A DNA stretch of 64,000 bases, from contig JAAXUF010000007.1 of the NCBI GenBank assembly GCA_013336165.1, forward strand, positions 1 through 64,000, read 5' to 3'. A program made the translations under genes and the position numbers. Positions within the stretch are counted from its first letter, which is position 1, and each line of letters begins with the position of its first letter. This document shows, piece by piece, positions 50,710 through 59,683 of the stretch. The notes below the pieces were generated by a model that had not been told where the DNA came from, ran no database searches, and saw nothing but the letters and a program-made list of their open reading frames with translations. Source of the DNA: Coriobacteriia bacterium (GTDB lineage: Bacteria; Actinomycetota; Coriobacteriia; Anaerosomatales; JAAXUF01).

Positions 50710-50721
50710 GAACATATGTTC
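50710..50721 (-). promoter_or_regulatory. LexA (SOS) box
   Basis: GAACATATGTTC is a perfect palindrome and matches the Gram-positive/actinobacterial LexA consensus GAACNNNNGTTC. Reading on the minus strand, a TATACT -10 hexamer follows it, and it lies within the -35/-10 region of the radical SAM gene, 45 bp before its ATG. Confidence 0.75.
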
Positions 50722-50768
50722 GATACTGGCACGAATCGTTACCCTGAGACTCTGCGCATATCCGTGAT

Positions 50769-51467
50769 CTACTGTGCGATGTTTGGCCCCAACTTGCACT
50801 TTCGTCCCAGCGTCGCGTCGCATGCTGCGATCGGCACGCTCGGCTCGGCGGGCAGGCACCCTGGCGCCTCGCGCACAAGCTCCGCATACAGGTGGCACAG
50901 CGGCAATCCCGCGACGTTCTGGTAGCACTCGTCTGCGGTGACCTCGGCGATCTGGCCCTCGATGTTGTAGGCGCCGGCGCAGCCGAGAAACTCGCCGCGC
51001 GCCATCCACACCTCGATGTCGGTGTCGGAGAGAGCTTTCATGTCGACTGCGGTCGTGACCGCGAACGTGCGCGGCTCGGCGTCGTCGGGGCACTGAAGCG
51101 CGACTCCGGTGACCACGCTGTGCGTGCGGCCCGAGAGTGCGTGCAGCATCCGCCACGCGTCGACGACGTCATTCGGCTTGCCGAGAACCGCGTCGTCGAG
51201 AACCACGATCGTGTCGAAGCACAGCACGAGTCTGCCGCGAGCGTGCCCCTCGGCGTGCGCGGCGCGGGCCTTCTCGGCGGCGAGATGGCAGGCGAGGGCC
51301 TGCGGGTCGGACGCGAGTGGACTGTCGAGCTCCTCGGGCGTGTCGACCGATGTGACCTCGAACGGGATGCCGAGCCAACCGAGCAGCCGTCTGCGCCGCG
51401 GGGATTGCGACGCGAGTACGACTTCGGCAGGATGCGAATAGCTGTGGGATGGGTACTGACCGTTCAT
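50769..51467 (-). CDS. Maf family nucleotide pyrophosphatase
   Basis: A 232-residue protein in the Maf/YhdE/YceF family. SQSPRRRRLLGWLG is the conserved opening, CFDTIVVLDDAVLGKP holds the catalytic-acid region, and HSVVTGVAL and GCAGAYNIEGQIAE follow. These enzymes hydrolyse non-canonical nucleoside triphosphates such as dTTP/UTP analogues and influence septum formation. The C-terminus has about 30 extra residues with several cysteines (CDATLGRKCKLG). Two starts are open: ATG 51467 (chosen) and GTG 51485. Confidence 0.85.
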   Translation of the reverse strand: MNGQYPSHSYSHPAEVVLASQSPRRRRLLGWLGIPFEVTSVDTPEELDSPLASDPQALACHLAAEKARAAHAEGHARGRLVLCFDTIVVLDDAVLGKPNDVVDAWRMLHALSGRTHSVVTGVALQCPDDAEPRTFAVTTAVDMKALSDTDIEVWMARGEFLGCAGAYNIEGQIAEVTADECYQNVAGLPLCHLYAELVREAPGCLPAEPSVPIAACDATLGRKCKLGPNIAQ

Positions 51468-51586
51468 GGGCTGATGATAGCCCACGGCGCATTTCCGCGT
51501 CGCCGAGGTTCCGCCGCTGCGGGTGACAGCCTATAATTGCCAACAGCGAGCCGAAGGTGGCACTTACTCACAAAGGAGGGACTCCT

Positions 51587-53779
51587 GTGGCTCCGGCCGG
51601 GGGCGACGCGCCCAAAGCGCCTGCAGTCGTCGAACGCTTCGTGCGGCAGCTGATCGTCGCGGCTAAAGCTGCGGCCCTGTATCCGCCTGCGAGCAAGATC
51701 CCTGCGGAAGCGACGCAGACGGCGGTCGCGCTGCTCGGCGCGGCGACACGCGAGTTCCCGGAGCTGCGGATCTTCATCGACAAGAACGGCCTGTACTTCG
51801 CCGACGCGCCCTTGTCGCCCGGGCAGCTTTCGTTCACCGGTTTCGCCCAGGACCTCTATCACCACCACCTCGCCTCCGTGACGTTTCACGAGGGCGCTGC
51901 GCAGCGCGACCTCCTCACGTTCCTGACGGTCCTCAAGAGCACTCCCGAGGAGTTGCACGCATCCGGCGGTTTCGCCGCGAACCTGTGGTCGCAAAACGTC
52001 AGCGCGATCACCGTCGCCGAGACCCAAGTGATTCTCGTCGAGGCTGAGGTGTTCTCGGCGGAGGTACCCGAGTTGAGCGAGGCCGAGGACGGGGCAGAGG
52101 TGGAAACGACCCCTGTCGATCCTGAAGCCATAGACATTGCTCTGGAGCGTGTACTCGCCGGGCACTCGCGCGAACGGCGCGCGATCGCGCGCGTCATCGG
52201 CGAGCCTGCAACGGTGCGCCGATACCTTGAGACTGTGTACCGGGCCATCAGCGAGAGCGATGTCAATGACGCTCTCGAAGCGGTCGCTCAGCGTTTTTCG
52301 GAGTTCGCACAGGTGGCGCAGGGAAGCGAAGGCAAGGATGGTGCGCGCGATCTGTCAGAGGCGCTTGCCGGCCTCGAACCCGAGCTTCGGCGTCAGCTGC
52401 TCACTCGGAAGATCCTGCCCGAGGCTCGCACGTCCGACGCCATGGCCGAGGTCGTGCGCCAGCTTGGTGCCGATGAGATCCTGCGCATCCTTGTCGAGGA
52501 CGTCTCGACAGAGGACCTTTCGGAAGAAGCGCTCATCGACGCCGTTCGCTGCCTCTCGGCGGTCCTCCCCATGGAGCGCACCGATCTTGCCGACAAGGCG
52601 CGGGCCGCAATGCTCGGCGCTGGCTTCTCGGCGGGCTTGGCCGAGACGCTCGTTGACCTGATCGCTCCCACCCGTCTGGTCATCCGTGGGGAAGAGGAGC
52701 CGCAAGCCGCCGGGGACGACGCTCGTCCGGCCGACGTCATCGCGCGGATCATGGATCTCGACCTCAGCCGTGAACCGTTGCGCTCGGACGATACAGATGT
52801 GCTCGCCCTGCGAGAAGAGGCCCGGCTCGGCATCACGGGTGGAGACGTCATCTCGACTCTCGTGTTGATGGCGACTCTTGACGTTCGCGAGACGGAGTTT
52901 GCGTCGACGATGGCGCTTCTGGAAGACTCGCTCAGCGTCTTGATCAGCCGAGGAGACGTCGAGCTAGCGACCCGGACGGCCGTCCTGATGCGCGCGGCTG
53001 CGGGGAGGCCGGAGTTGGCTCCGGTGCAGCGGCAGCGCTTGGAGCAGGCGGTCGAGCGGTTCTCGCGCCCTGAGGACGTGCGAACGCTTGCGCACGCGCT
53101 GCGCCTGTTCGCGCCCGGCACCGTCGAGCACGCTTCTGCGCGCGAACTGCTGGGGATGCTCGGACCGCTGGCGACAGATGCGCTGCTGGAGTTGCTCGCC
53201 GCCGAGCCCGACATGGCCGCCCGCCGCGTACTCGTCGAGCTGCTTTCGGGGATCTCAGGGAACACGCTGCAGCTTGCGCCGAGGCTCAGCGATCCGCGCT
53301 GGTACTTCGTCCGCAACGTGGTGAGCATTCTGGGTGCGGGGCGATCGCCTGAAGTGCTGCCGCTTCTTGAGCGCACACTGCGCCACCCCGACGCCCGGGT
53401 TCGCCGAGAGACCATCCGCGCGCTCTCTGGGATCCCGGATCGAGTGTCTACGAACCTGCTGGTCCTAGCGCTTTCCGATGCCGACGGCTCCAACGTGCAG
53501 CTTGCGGCGCGGTTCATCGGCGCATCGGGCGCATCGAGCGCCGTTGGTGCGCTTGAAGCCGTGGCGCGTGGCGAAGGTTCGGGCAACCGCGAGAACGGCC
53601 CGCGCATCGAGGCGATCGATGCGCTCGGGCGGCTCGGCGCTACCGAGGCGGTTCCTACGCTCGAGCACCTAGCGCGGGCGCGCAGCCTGTTCGGCGCGTC
53701 GCGAACGCGGGAACTGCGCACGGCGGCGGAGTCCGCGATCGCGAAGATCTCGGCGAAGAAGCGGGAGGTGCAGGGATGA
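51587..53779 (+). CDS. HEAT-repeat protein with a YP-module N-terminal domain
   Basis: A 730-residue, helical, soluble protein. The N-terminal 130 residues carry the motif LYPPASKIPAEATQTAVALL followed by RIFIDKNGLYFADAPLS and an LTFLTVL block. The central part is acidic and helical; the last third consists of HEAT/PBS-type repeats (VLPLLERTLRHPDARVRRETIRALSGI and neighbours). The GTG at 51587 has AAAGGAGGG 6 bp ahead. The 3' end overlaps the HD-GYP gene (ATGA), whose product shares the N-terminal module. It is likely a scaffold that works with the HD-GYP enzyme. Confidence 0.78.
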   Translation: MAPAGGDAPKAPAVVERFVRQLIVAAKAAALYPPASKIPAEATQTAVALLGAATREFPELRIFIDKNGLYFADAPLSPGQLSFTGFAQDLYHHHLASVTFHEGAAQRDLLTFLTVLKSTPEELHASGGFAANLWSQNVSAITVAETQVILVEAEVFSAEVPELSEAEDGAEVETTPVDPEAIDIALERVLAGHSRERRAIARVIGEPATVRRYLETVYRAISESDVNDALEAVAQRFSEFAQVAQGSEGKDGARDLSEALAGLEPELRRQLLTRKILPEARTSDAMAEVVRQLGADEILRILVEDVSTEDLSEEALIDAVRCLSAVLPMERTDLADKARAAMLGAGFSAGLAETLVDLIAPTRLVIRGEEEPQAAGDDARPADVIARIMDLDLSREPLRSDDTDVLALREEARLGITGGDVISTLVLMATLDVRETEFASTMALLEDSLSVLISRGDVELATRTAVLMRAAAGRPELAPVQRQRLEQAVERFSRPEDVRTLAHALRLFAPGTVEHASARELLGMLGPLATDALLELLAAEPDMAARRVLVELLSGISGNTLQLAPRLSDPRWYFVRNVVSILGAGRSPEVLPLLERTLRHPDARVRRETIRALSGIPDRVSTNLLVLALSDADGSNVQLAARFIGASGASSAVGALEAVARGEGSGNRENGPRIEAIDALGRLGATEAVPTLEHLARARSLFGASRTRELRTAAESAIAKISAKKREVQG

Positions 53780-55248
53780 GCGATCCGCTCGACTACCCGA
53801 CTGCCGGGTCCGCAGAGGCAGGAGCCCCCGCCTCGCCGTCCCCGCGCGCCGACGTCGCCATCGCCGCCATCGGTGGAGTGCGTTTTTCGCGCGAACAAGT
53901 CGCCCGCGCGCGCGACATTCTCACGCGTATATATGCGCTTAGACGCGCCGCCAATCTGTATCCGGCCGAGCATCCGGCGACCGCAGAGAGCGTGCGGTTC
54001 CTGGGCGATTCGATCCGCCGGTACCATGCCGAGGGTGTGGAGCCGCAGTTCACCTTCTTCGAGGGCGAGATCTTTCTCGGCGAGCAGCTCCTATCTCGAG
54101 AGAGCCTCGTGTTCGACCAGCTCGTGCGCGACATGACCGCGATCGGCGTAGGGTCGCTCACATTTCGCCGTGGCATGACCGATGACGAGTTGGTCAGGCT
54201 CACGCCCATCCTGAACGCTGACTCTGGCGAGATAGCGCGGGTGGGCGGCATCACCAAGATGGCCGCCGATGCTCGTCTCGGCCACGTGCAGATGAGCGCG
54301 GTCCGGGCGTTCGAGGAGGTCGCCGCGTCGGTAGGTGGCACGCGGGAGGCCGCGCTGGCGGTGTTTGGGAACGCGGTCTCGCTGATCCGCGAGGTCGATC
54401 GGCTCCTGCGCTCGAACCGGCACATCAGTGCGGCCAAGGTCACGAGTGTAGCCGACGCGCTCGTGGACAACGTGCTGACGAACCGTGAGGCGATGCTGCA
54501 GCTCTCCGGTCTGAAGGACTACGACGAATACACGTACTACCACTCGGCGAATGTGGCGGTTCTGTCTCTCGCGTTAGGGGCCGCGGTCACCGATGATCGC
54601 CGGTTCCTCTCCTCTCTGGGTATCGGCGCTCTGCTGCACGATGTGGGCAAGCTCTCTATGGGACGCGACATCCTCGCGAAGGAAGGGCCGCTTTCCGAGG
54701 CGGAGTGGGAGGTCGTCTACCAGCACCCCGTCATCGGCGCCGAGATGGTCGCGCTGATGCAGGGCGTGGACAAGTCAGCTATCGTCACCATTCTGGAGCA
54801 CCACATGAGATGGGATGGAGAGGGCTATCCCGCTCACGAGTCTCTCCGCCGCCAGCACCTCACAAGCCGCATTGTTGCGGTGGCCGACTCGTACGACGCG
54901 ATGACATCGAGCCGCGTCTACTCGGATCCCATCGTTCATGACAAGGCGATGGAGCATCTTGCCGAGAGCTCGGGAACCGCTCTGGATCCGAGGTTGGTGC
55001 GCTTGTTTGTCGGTCTCATGGGCGTGTATCCGCCGCGCTCGGTGGTGCAGCTTTCGACCGGTGCGACCGGAGTGGTTCTTGCGCCGGGTGTGAACGACCC
55101 GTTCTTGCCGACTGTGCGAGTTTTCGCGGATGCCGATGGCACACTCATCGCTCCCGAGGACATCGCACTTGAAAGTGCCGGCGGCATCAGCGTGAAAGGG
55201 TGTCTCGACCCGCGCCGGCTCAACATAGAGGTGGACGACTACCTGTAG
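53776..55248 (+). CDS. HD-GYP domain phosphodiesterase
   Basis: A 490-residue protein. N-terminal YP module (LYPAEHPATAESVRFL, then FTFFEGEIFLGEQLL and SLTFRRGMTDDELVRL) is followed by a helical linker and an HD-GYP domain. Visible catalytic elements are His256, the HD pair His288-Asp289 (LLHDVGK), His317 (QHPVIGAEM), EHH (341-343), WDGEGYP (346-352) and ADSYDAMTS. HD-GYP proteins degrade cyclic di-GMP or cyclic GMP-AMP. The ATGA overlap with the HEAT gene shows coupling. It is followed by the UPF0182 gene after 20 bp. Confidence 0.9.
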   Translation: MSDPLDYPTAGSAEAGAPASPSPRADVAIAAIGGVRFSREQVARARDILTRIYALRRAANLYPAEHPATAESVRFLGDSIRRYHAEGVEPQFTFFEGEIFLGEQLLSRESLVFDQLVRDMTAIGVGSLTFRRGMTDDELVRLTPILNADSGEIARVGGITKMAADARLGHVQMSAVRAFEEVAASVGGTREAALAVFGNAVSLIREVDRLLRSNRHISAAKVTSVADALVDNVLTNREAMLQLSGLKDYDEYTYYHSANVAVLSLALGAAVTDDRRFLSSLGIGALLHDVGKLSMGRDILAKEGPLSEAEWEVVYQHPVIGAEMVALMQGVDKSAIVTILEHHMRWDGEGYPAHESLRRQHLTSRIVAVADSYDAMTSSRVYSDPIVHDKAMEHLAESSGTALDPRLVRLFVGLMGVYPPRSVVQLSTGATGVVLAPGVNDPFLPTVRVFADADGTLIAPEDIALESAGGISVKGCLDPRRLNIEVDDYL

Positions 55249-55268
55249 TCTCGCCAAAGGAGATCAGA

Positions 55269-58028
55269 ATGGCTGGAAGAACGCATCGTGTCAGCAGGGG
55301 CTGGTGGACCGTCCTCGCTGCCGTCTTGGTCTTCGTTGTGGCGCCGCTCGTCATATGGGGCGCGCGAACATGGATCGACTGGCTGTGGTTCGCCGATCTG
55401 GGACAGAGCACGGTCTTTGTCACGCGGCTCGTGTCGGAGTTCGTGACGGGCGTGGTGTTCGCCGCGATCACGTTTGTGTTTTTGTTCGTGAACATGCGCA
55501 TCGCGCGCCGGATGGCGCCGAGGGTCTTTGCAGTCGGTTCTCCCGAGCCAAACCCCGCCACCGAACAGATCCGCTATTTTGCCGAGCAGCTGCGCAGCAG
55601 GTTCGGTCCGGTGCTGGATCAGGCGGTCCTGTGGGGCTCGGCGGTGCTCGCGTTCTTTGTGGGCTTGGACATGGCTTCGCATTGGGAGACGTTCAGGCTC
55701 GCGCTGTCGGCCGTGCCCTTTGGCTACAACGACCCTCAATTCAATAAGGATGTCGGCTTCTTCGTGTTCCAGCTGCCGGCTTTGGACCTGCTTTACAGCT
55801 GGCTGGTCGGAATTCTCGTTCTCACGTTCGTGCTCACGATCTTCGTGCATGTCGTTGACGGTGCCGTTCAGCCGTGGGCCCGACTCAAGGGTTTCGCACC
55901 TCACGTCAAAGCGCACCTCTCCGTTCTGATGGCGTTCTTCGTCTTGGCCTTGGGCTTCGGATACTGGCTCGACATCTGGAAACTCGATTTCTCGCAGACC
56001 GGCCAGATCATAGGGGCCGGCTACACGGACGTTCACGCGCAGTTCCCCGCATACGTCATCCTGATCGTGATTTCGGCGCTGGTTGCCGTCGGGTTGCTGC
56101 TCAACATTCGCTACAAAGGATGGCGCCTGCCGATAATCTCGGTGAGCGCGTGGGTCGTCGCATCGATTCTGCTCGGCTGGGCATGGCCGGCGGCGGTGCA
56201 GGCCTTCATCGTCGCTCCCAACGAAGCGGCCGCCGAGGCGCCCTACATCGAGCGCAACATCACCATGACTCGGCTGGCATTCAATCTCACCGACGTGAAG
56301 GGAACGACGTTCGCTGCCGATGAGAGCCTGACCGCAACAGACGTGGTGTCCGACCCGACCACGCTCTCCAATGTGCGCCTGTGGGATCCGGCAATCGTGG
56401 GGCAGTCCTTTGCCCAGCTGCAGTCCATTCGCCCGTACTACGAGTTCACCGATGTCGATGTCGACCGCTACACCATCAACGGCGTAGCACAGCAGGTGCT
56501 CGTGTCTGCGCGTGAGATGAACTCGAGCATGCTGGCTTCGCAAGCGCAGACCTGGGTCAACCAGCACCTCGTGTACACGCATGGGTACGGGCTTGTGATG
56601 AGTCCCGTCAACGGTGCCGACTCACGCGGGATGCCGACGTTCATTATCGGTGATGTTCCGCCGAAGACGACAACCGACCTCAAGACCGAGCAGCCCCGCA
56701 TCTACTTCGGTGAGGCCACCACCGACTACGCGATCGTCGACACCGGGATAAAGGAGTTCGACTATCCCGAGGGCGACGCCAACGCCTACTACGAGTATGA
56801 CGGCACCGGCGGAGTCGCCATCGGCTCTCCGCTGAGGCGTCTGGCCTGGGCGCTGAACCTGGGATCGAGCCAGGTCATCTTCTCCAACTATGTGAAGTCG
56901 GACAGCCGCGTCCTTCTGCGCCGCGATCTGAAGTCTCGCCTGAACGCACTCGCTCCTTGGCTGACGTACGACAAGGATCCGTATCCGGTGCTGGTCAACG
57001 GCAGGATCCAGTGGGTCATCGACGCGTACACTACCGCCGAGTGGTTCCCATACTCCGAGGGCTTGCCCACGGCCCCGGACATCCGTTACATGCGCAACTC
57101 GGTCAAGGTCACCGTCGATGCGTTCAACGGCGAGACGAAGTTCTACGCGTTTGACGAGGAAGATCCGGTGCTGCAAGCGTGGCGCAAAGTCTTCCCATCA
57201 CTCGTACTCGACGGTTCGCAGGTCCCTGAGGAGCTCGCCGAGCACTTCCGCTATCCCGAGGATCTCTTCTCAGCACAGGCCGAGATCTACCGGACCTACC
57301 ACATGACGGATGCGCGCGTCTTCTACAACAAAGAGGATCAGTGGGAGATTCCCGGCGTGCATCAGAACGCTGCGATGCAGCCGTTCTTCGTGTTCATGAC
57401 GCTGCCGGGCCAGACCAAGCAACATTTCTACATGATGCAGCCGTTCACGCCTCGCAACCGCGACAACATGATCGGCTGGATGGCTGTCAACTGCGATCCC
57501 GACGGCTACGGCGAACGGACGGTGTACCTGTTTCCCAAAGAGCGCGTGGTCCTTGGCCCGTCGCAGGTCAGTGCCCGCATCAACCAAGATGCCGTTATTT
57601 CTCCCCAGCTTTCTCTATGGAGTCAGCGCGGCAGCCAAGTCATCTTTGGCAATATGCTCGTGATCCCGATCAAGAACTCGATCGTCTACATCCAGCCGCT
57701 CTACCTCCAGGCGGAGCAGACAGCGCTTCCAGAACTGACCCGCGTGATCGTCGTGTACGCCGAAAAGGTCGAGATGGAGAGCACGCTTCAAGCTGCGCTG
57801 CTCAAGGTGTTCGGCCAGGCGGCCGGCAGCGGTAGCACGCCGACGACCGGGACCCCGGGAGCATCCTCGGGCTCATCGGCTGACCTGGGGGCGGCGCAGA
57901 AGCTCTACAACGACGCGATCGCCGCGCAGAAGGCCGGCGACTGGGCGACATACGGCGACAAGATCAAGCAGCTCGGCGATCTGCTGAGCAAGCTTGCAGG
58001 GCAGGAGACAACGGCAGCTGCCAAGTAG
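55269..58028 (+). CDS. UPF0182 family membrane protein
   Basis: A 919-residue protein with seven hydrophobic segments in the first 330 residues and a large extracytoplasmic domain after that. The N-terminus WWTVLAAVLVFVVAPLVIWG and the ITMTRLAFNL, DPATVG and PFTPRNRDNMIGWMA motifs are those of the UPF0182 family found widely in actinobacteria and cyanobacteria. The C-terminus has a Gly/Ser/Thr-rich linker, then an acidic helix (AAQKLYNDAIAAQKAGDW) with a coiled-coil look. The ATG at 55269 has AAAGGAG ahead. Function unknown. A terminator follows its stop. Confidence 0.92.
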   Translation: MAGRTHRVSRGWWTVLAAVLVFVVAPLVIWGARTWIDWLWFADLGQSTVFVTRLVSEFVTGVVFAAITFVFLFVNMRIARRMAPRVFAVGSPEPNPATEQIRYFAEQLRSRFGPVLDQAVLWGSAVLAFFVGLDMASHWETFRLALSAVPFGYNDPQFNKDVGFFVFQLPALDLLYSWLVGILVLTFVLTIFVHVVDGAVQPWARLKGFAPHVKAHLSVLMAFFVLALGFGYWLDIWKLDFSQTGQIIGAGYTDVHAQFPAYVILIVISALVAVGLLLNIRYKGWRLPIISVSAWVVASILLGWAWPAAVQAFIVAPNEAAAEAPYIERNITMTRLAFNLTDVKGTTFAADESLTATDVVSDPTTLSNVRLWDPAIVGQSFAQLQSIRPYYEFTDVDVDRYTINGVAQQVLVSAREMNSSMLASQAQTWVNQHLVYTHGYGLVMSPVNGADSRGMPTFIIGDVPPKTTTDLKTEQPRIYFGEATTDYAIVDTGIKEFDYPEGDANAYYEYDGTGGVAIGSPLRRLAWALNLGSSQVIFSNYVKSDSRVLLRRDLKSRLNALAPWLTYDKDPYPVLVNGRIQWVIDAYTTAEWFPYSEGLPTAPDIRYMRNSVKVTVDAFNGETKFYAFDEEDPVLQAWRKVFPSLVLDGSQVPEELAEHFRYPEDLFSAQAEIYRTYHMTDARVFYNKEDQWEIPGVHQNAAMQPFFVFMTLPGQTKQHFYMMQPFTPRNRDNMIGWMAVNCDPDGYGERTVYLFPKERVVLGPSQVSARINQDAVISPQLSLWSQRGSQVIFGNMLVIPIKNSIVYIQPLYLQAEQTALPELTRVIVVYAEKVEMESTLQAALLKVFGQAAGSGSTPTTGTPGASSGSSADLGAAQKLYNDAIAAQKAGDWATYGDKIKQLGDLLSKLAGQETTAAAK

Positions 58029-58038
58029 CGCAAGCACG

Positions 58039-58074
58039 CTCGGGGGGCCTGTCAGGGCCCCCCCCGAGTTTGTC
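58039..58074 (+). terminator. Terminator of the UPF0182 gene
   Basis: CTCGGGGGG (58039-58047) pairs with CCCCCCGAG (58060-58068); a TTTGT tail follows. It lies 10 bp after the stop. The -35 region of the next promoter abuts its 3' side. Confidence 0.85.
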
Positions 58075-58097
58075 GCTTTCGTAACATTTGGTATACT
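58070..58097 (+). promoter_or_regulatory. Promoter of the transglycosylase leader
   Basis: TTGTCG (58070-58075) and TATACT (58092-58097) lie 16 bp apart, so transcription should start near 58104. The gene's start codon is about 340 nt downstream, giving a long untranslated leader. Confidence 0.55.
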
Positions 58098-58103
58098 TCG
58101 CTA

Positions 58104-58442
58104 GTTGCAGTTGCACGTGGCACCGCAGAGTTCGGCCGGATGACGATCGGAACGGCCGAGGGACCTGCGAAGCGGATGCCGACAAACGAAGTCCGATCGG
58201 ATCGGTCCTGAAGGCGAGCCCTCACAAGGCTCGTTAGCACAACCGAGAACAGATACATCAGGTCCAAGCCAAAAGAGCATAGCGCTTCTCTGGCACTTGA
58301 CGACGGTGGTAGCCGCTTGTCGTGCCGGATGCGAGGCAGCTTTCTTCATCACTCAACGTTTCTGCTGTCTAGGGCATTTATCCGTCCGTTTCGCCTCCGA
58401 GCCGTCGTCTAACGTCCTTGTAGTCGAGGTTTGGAGACATAT
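58104..58442 (+). promoter_or_regulatory. Long structured leader, possible riboswitch
   Basis: This leader of about 340 nt is GC-rich and shows inverted repeats: GTTCGGCC near 58129 with GGCCGAG downstream, CCGATCGGATCGG near 58192, and GCGAGCCCTCACAAGGCTCG near 58213. In actinobacteria, leaders of cell-wall hydrolase genes often are ydaO-type c-di-AMP riboswitches. I see only partial similarity (a GAGGGACC element and GTTAGCACAACC), so this is a hypothesis. No protein-coding frame is evident here. Confidence 0.4.
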
Positions 58443-58928
58443 TTGAACAGCTCAAAACGTGCATTGGTATTCGCGCTCATTGCCCCCCTGGCGCTTGCTG
58501 TGGTATTGAGCACCGGCGTCACGTCGGCAAGCGCGGCCGAGAATCCCGGCGCCACAGCCTTCAGGCGGATAGCGAAGGCCGATGGACTCAGCATCGCGGA
58601 GATAAACGCGGTCATACAGGCCGCATATCCGGAAATCCCACTGGTCGTCGACCCTGTTGAAGTGATCAAACAGGTGGCAGCCGAGAATGGGTACGGTGAA
58701 GCCGACACGAACGCGCTTCTCACGATCGCCTATCGCGAGAGCCGCTACAATCCCGACTCGAGGTCGGGCAAGTACTTGGGCATGTTCCAGCTGGATCAGA
58801 GTATGTGCGAAGGGGCCGTGTGGAACGATCCCCGGTGGAACACCCAGCGTGCGATTGAATACGTCATCGATCGCTACGGCACGCCCACAGAGGCGCTCCT
58901 GCACAGCAACCAGTTCAACTGGTACTAG
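58443..58928 (+). CDS. Secreted lytic transglycosylase-like protein (SLT/Rpf-type)
   Basis: A 161-residue exported protein. Signal peptide ALVFALIAPLALAVVLSTGV ends near ASAAEN. The C-terminal part is a lysozyme-like transglycosylase domain: LLTIAYRESRYNPDSRSG (catalytic Glu in YRESRYNP), GMFQLDQSM and NTQRAIEYVIDRYGTP. It should cleave peptidoglycan during growth or resuscitation. The TTG start at 58443 is chosen because GGAG lies 6 bp ahead. Its promoter and leader (58070-58442) suggest riboswitch control. Confidence 0.85.
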   Translation: MNSSKRALVFALIAPLALAVVLSTGVTSASAAENPGATAFRRIAKADGLSIAEINAVIQAAYPEIPLVVDPVEVIKQVAAENGYGEADTNALLTIAYRESRYNPDSRSGKYLGMFQLDQSMCEGAVWNDPRWNTQRAIEYVIDRYGTPTEALLHSNQFNWY

Positions 58929-59054
58929 AGACGCGAGGCGTCGGTAGCCACACACAAAAGACGCCAGAGCCCACTAGACCTCGGCGCGGTCTTCCTTTTG
59001 GGGTATCTTCAGTTGTGACGTGTCTTTAAGCGGCCCGCAAGGAGAACCGAGAAG

Positions 59055-59417
59055 ATGACCGAAGACGAAAACGCTGCCCCCGAGGCCCAGCCCGAGGTTC
59101 CGCCAACAAAACCCGAAACCCTCGTCGACGCCATCGCCGATCTGCTTCAGATGCTGGTGAACTGGCTTCGGCAGGAGGCGGCCGCGCTCATGCGCGACAA
59201 GGTCATTCTGCCGCTGCAGAAACTCGGCCTCGTGCTTGCGTCGTCGATAGCCGCCGCGTGCTTGGCCGTGCTCGGACTGGGTTTCCTTTCGGTTGCGGCC
59301 CTCTTGCTGCTTGCCGAGTGGCTCGGCTGGATCGGCGCGCTTGCCACGATCGGCGCCGTCCTACTGGTAGGTTCGCTGGTGTTTACTTCCGTCAAGATCA
59401 GGAGCATGCAGAAATGA
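59055..59417 (+). CDS. Phage-holin-3-superfamily-like small membrane protein
   Basis: A 120-residue protein: an acidic, proline-rich N-terminus (EDENAAPEAQPEVPPTKPE), an amphipathic helix and two hydrophobic segments (LGLVLASSIAAACLAVLGLGFLSV and GALATIGAVLLVGSLVFTSV). This is the profile of the actinobacterial phage-holin-family proteins that are encoded in the chromosome next to small membrane genes and are not prophage lysis proteins. The ATG at 59055 has AAGGAG ahead. It overlaps the next gene by 4 bp. Confidence 0.75.
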   Translation: MTEDENAAPEAQPEVPPTKPETLVDAIADLLQMLVNWLRQEAAALMRDKVILPLQKLGLVLASSIAAACLAVLGLGFLSVAALLLLAEWLGWIGALATIGAVLLVGSLVFTSVKIRSMQK

Positions 59418-59668
59418 ACGCAGACATGAAGCACAAATCGCCTGCTGTCACGGAAGCCGAGCCCATCACGGTGGAGGATCTCAAGCGCAGAGCCGAGGAA
59501 ATCGGCGATCTTGCCGCCAGCGTGAGTCGGCGCGTCGCCGACAAAGTCGTACAGCAATCCGCGACTCGGAAAATGCTGGTTGTAGTGGGTGTGGTGCTGG
59601 CTGCGGCTTCCTTGGCCTACTTCGCTGGCCGCCGGGCCGTGCTGCACTCACTCGATTCGGCCGAATAG
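59414..59668 (+). CDS. Small single-helix membrane protein
   Basis: An 84-residue protein with a charged N-terminus (EPITVEDLKRRAEEIGDL), a predicted amphipathic helix and one transmembrane segment near the C-terminus (MLVVVGVVLAAASLAYFAGRRAVLH). ATG at 59414 lies behind AGGAG and overlaps the holin-like gene by 4 bp (ATGA). Function unknown; such genes are regularly paired with the holin-like gene in actinobacteria. Confidence 0.75.
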   Translation: MNADMKHKSPAVTEAEPITVEDLKRRAEEIGDLAASVSRRVADKVVQQSATRKMLVVVGVVLAAASLAYFAGRRAVLHSLDSAE

Positions 59669-59683
59669 GCGGGAACGACGTTC

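Noticed and set aside
52393-54027. A 544-codon minus-strand frame across the HEAT and HD-GYP genes
   Set aside because: Ser/Arg-rich translation of the reverse strand; the two + strand genes are coupled and carry motifs.
59055-59668. Prophage lysis cassette
   Set aside because: Holin-like genes are present but no endolysin, portal, terminase or tail genes are near. The arrangement is a common chromosomal one.
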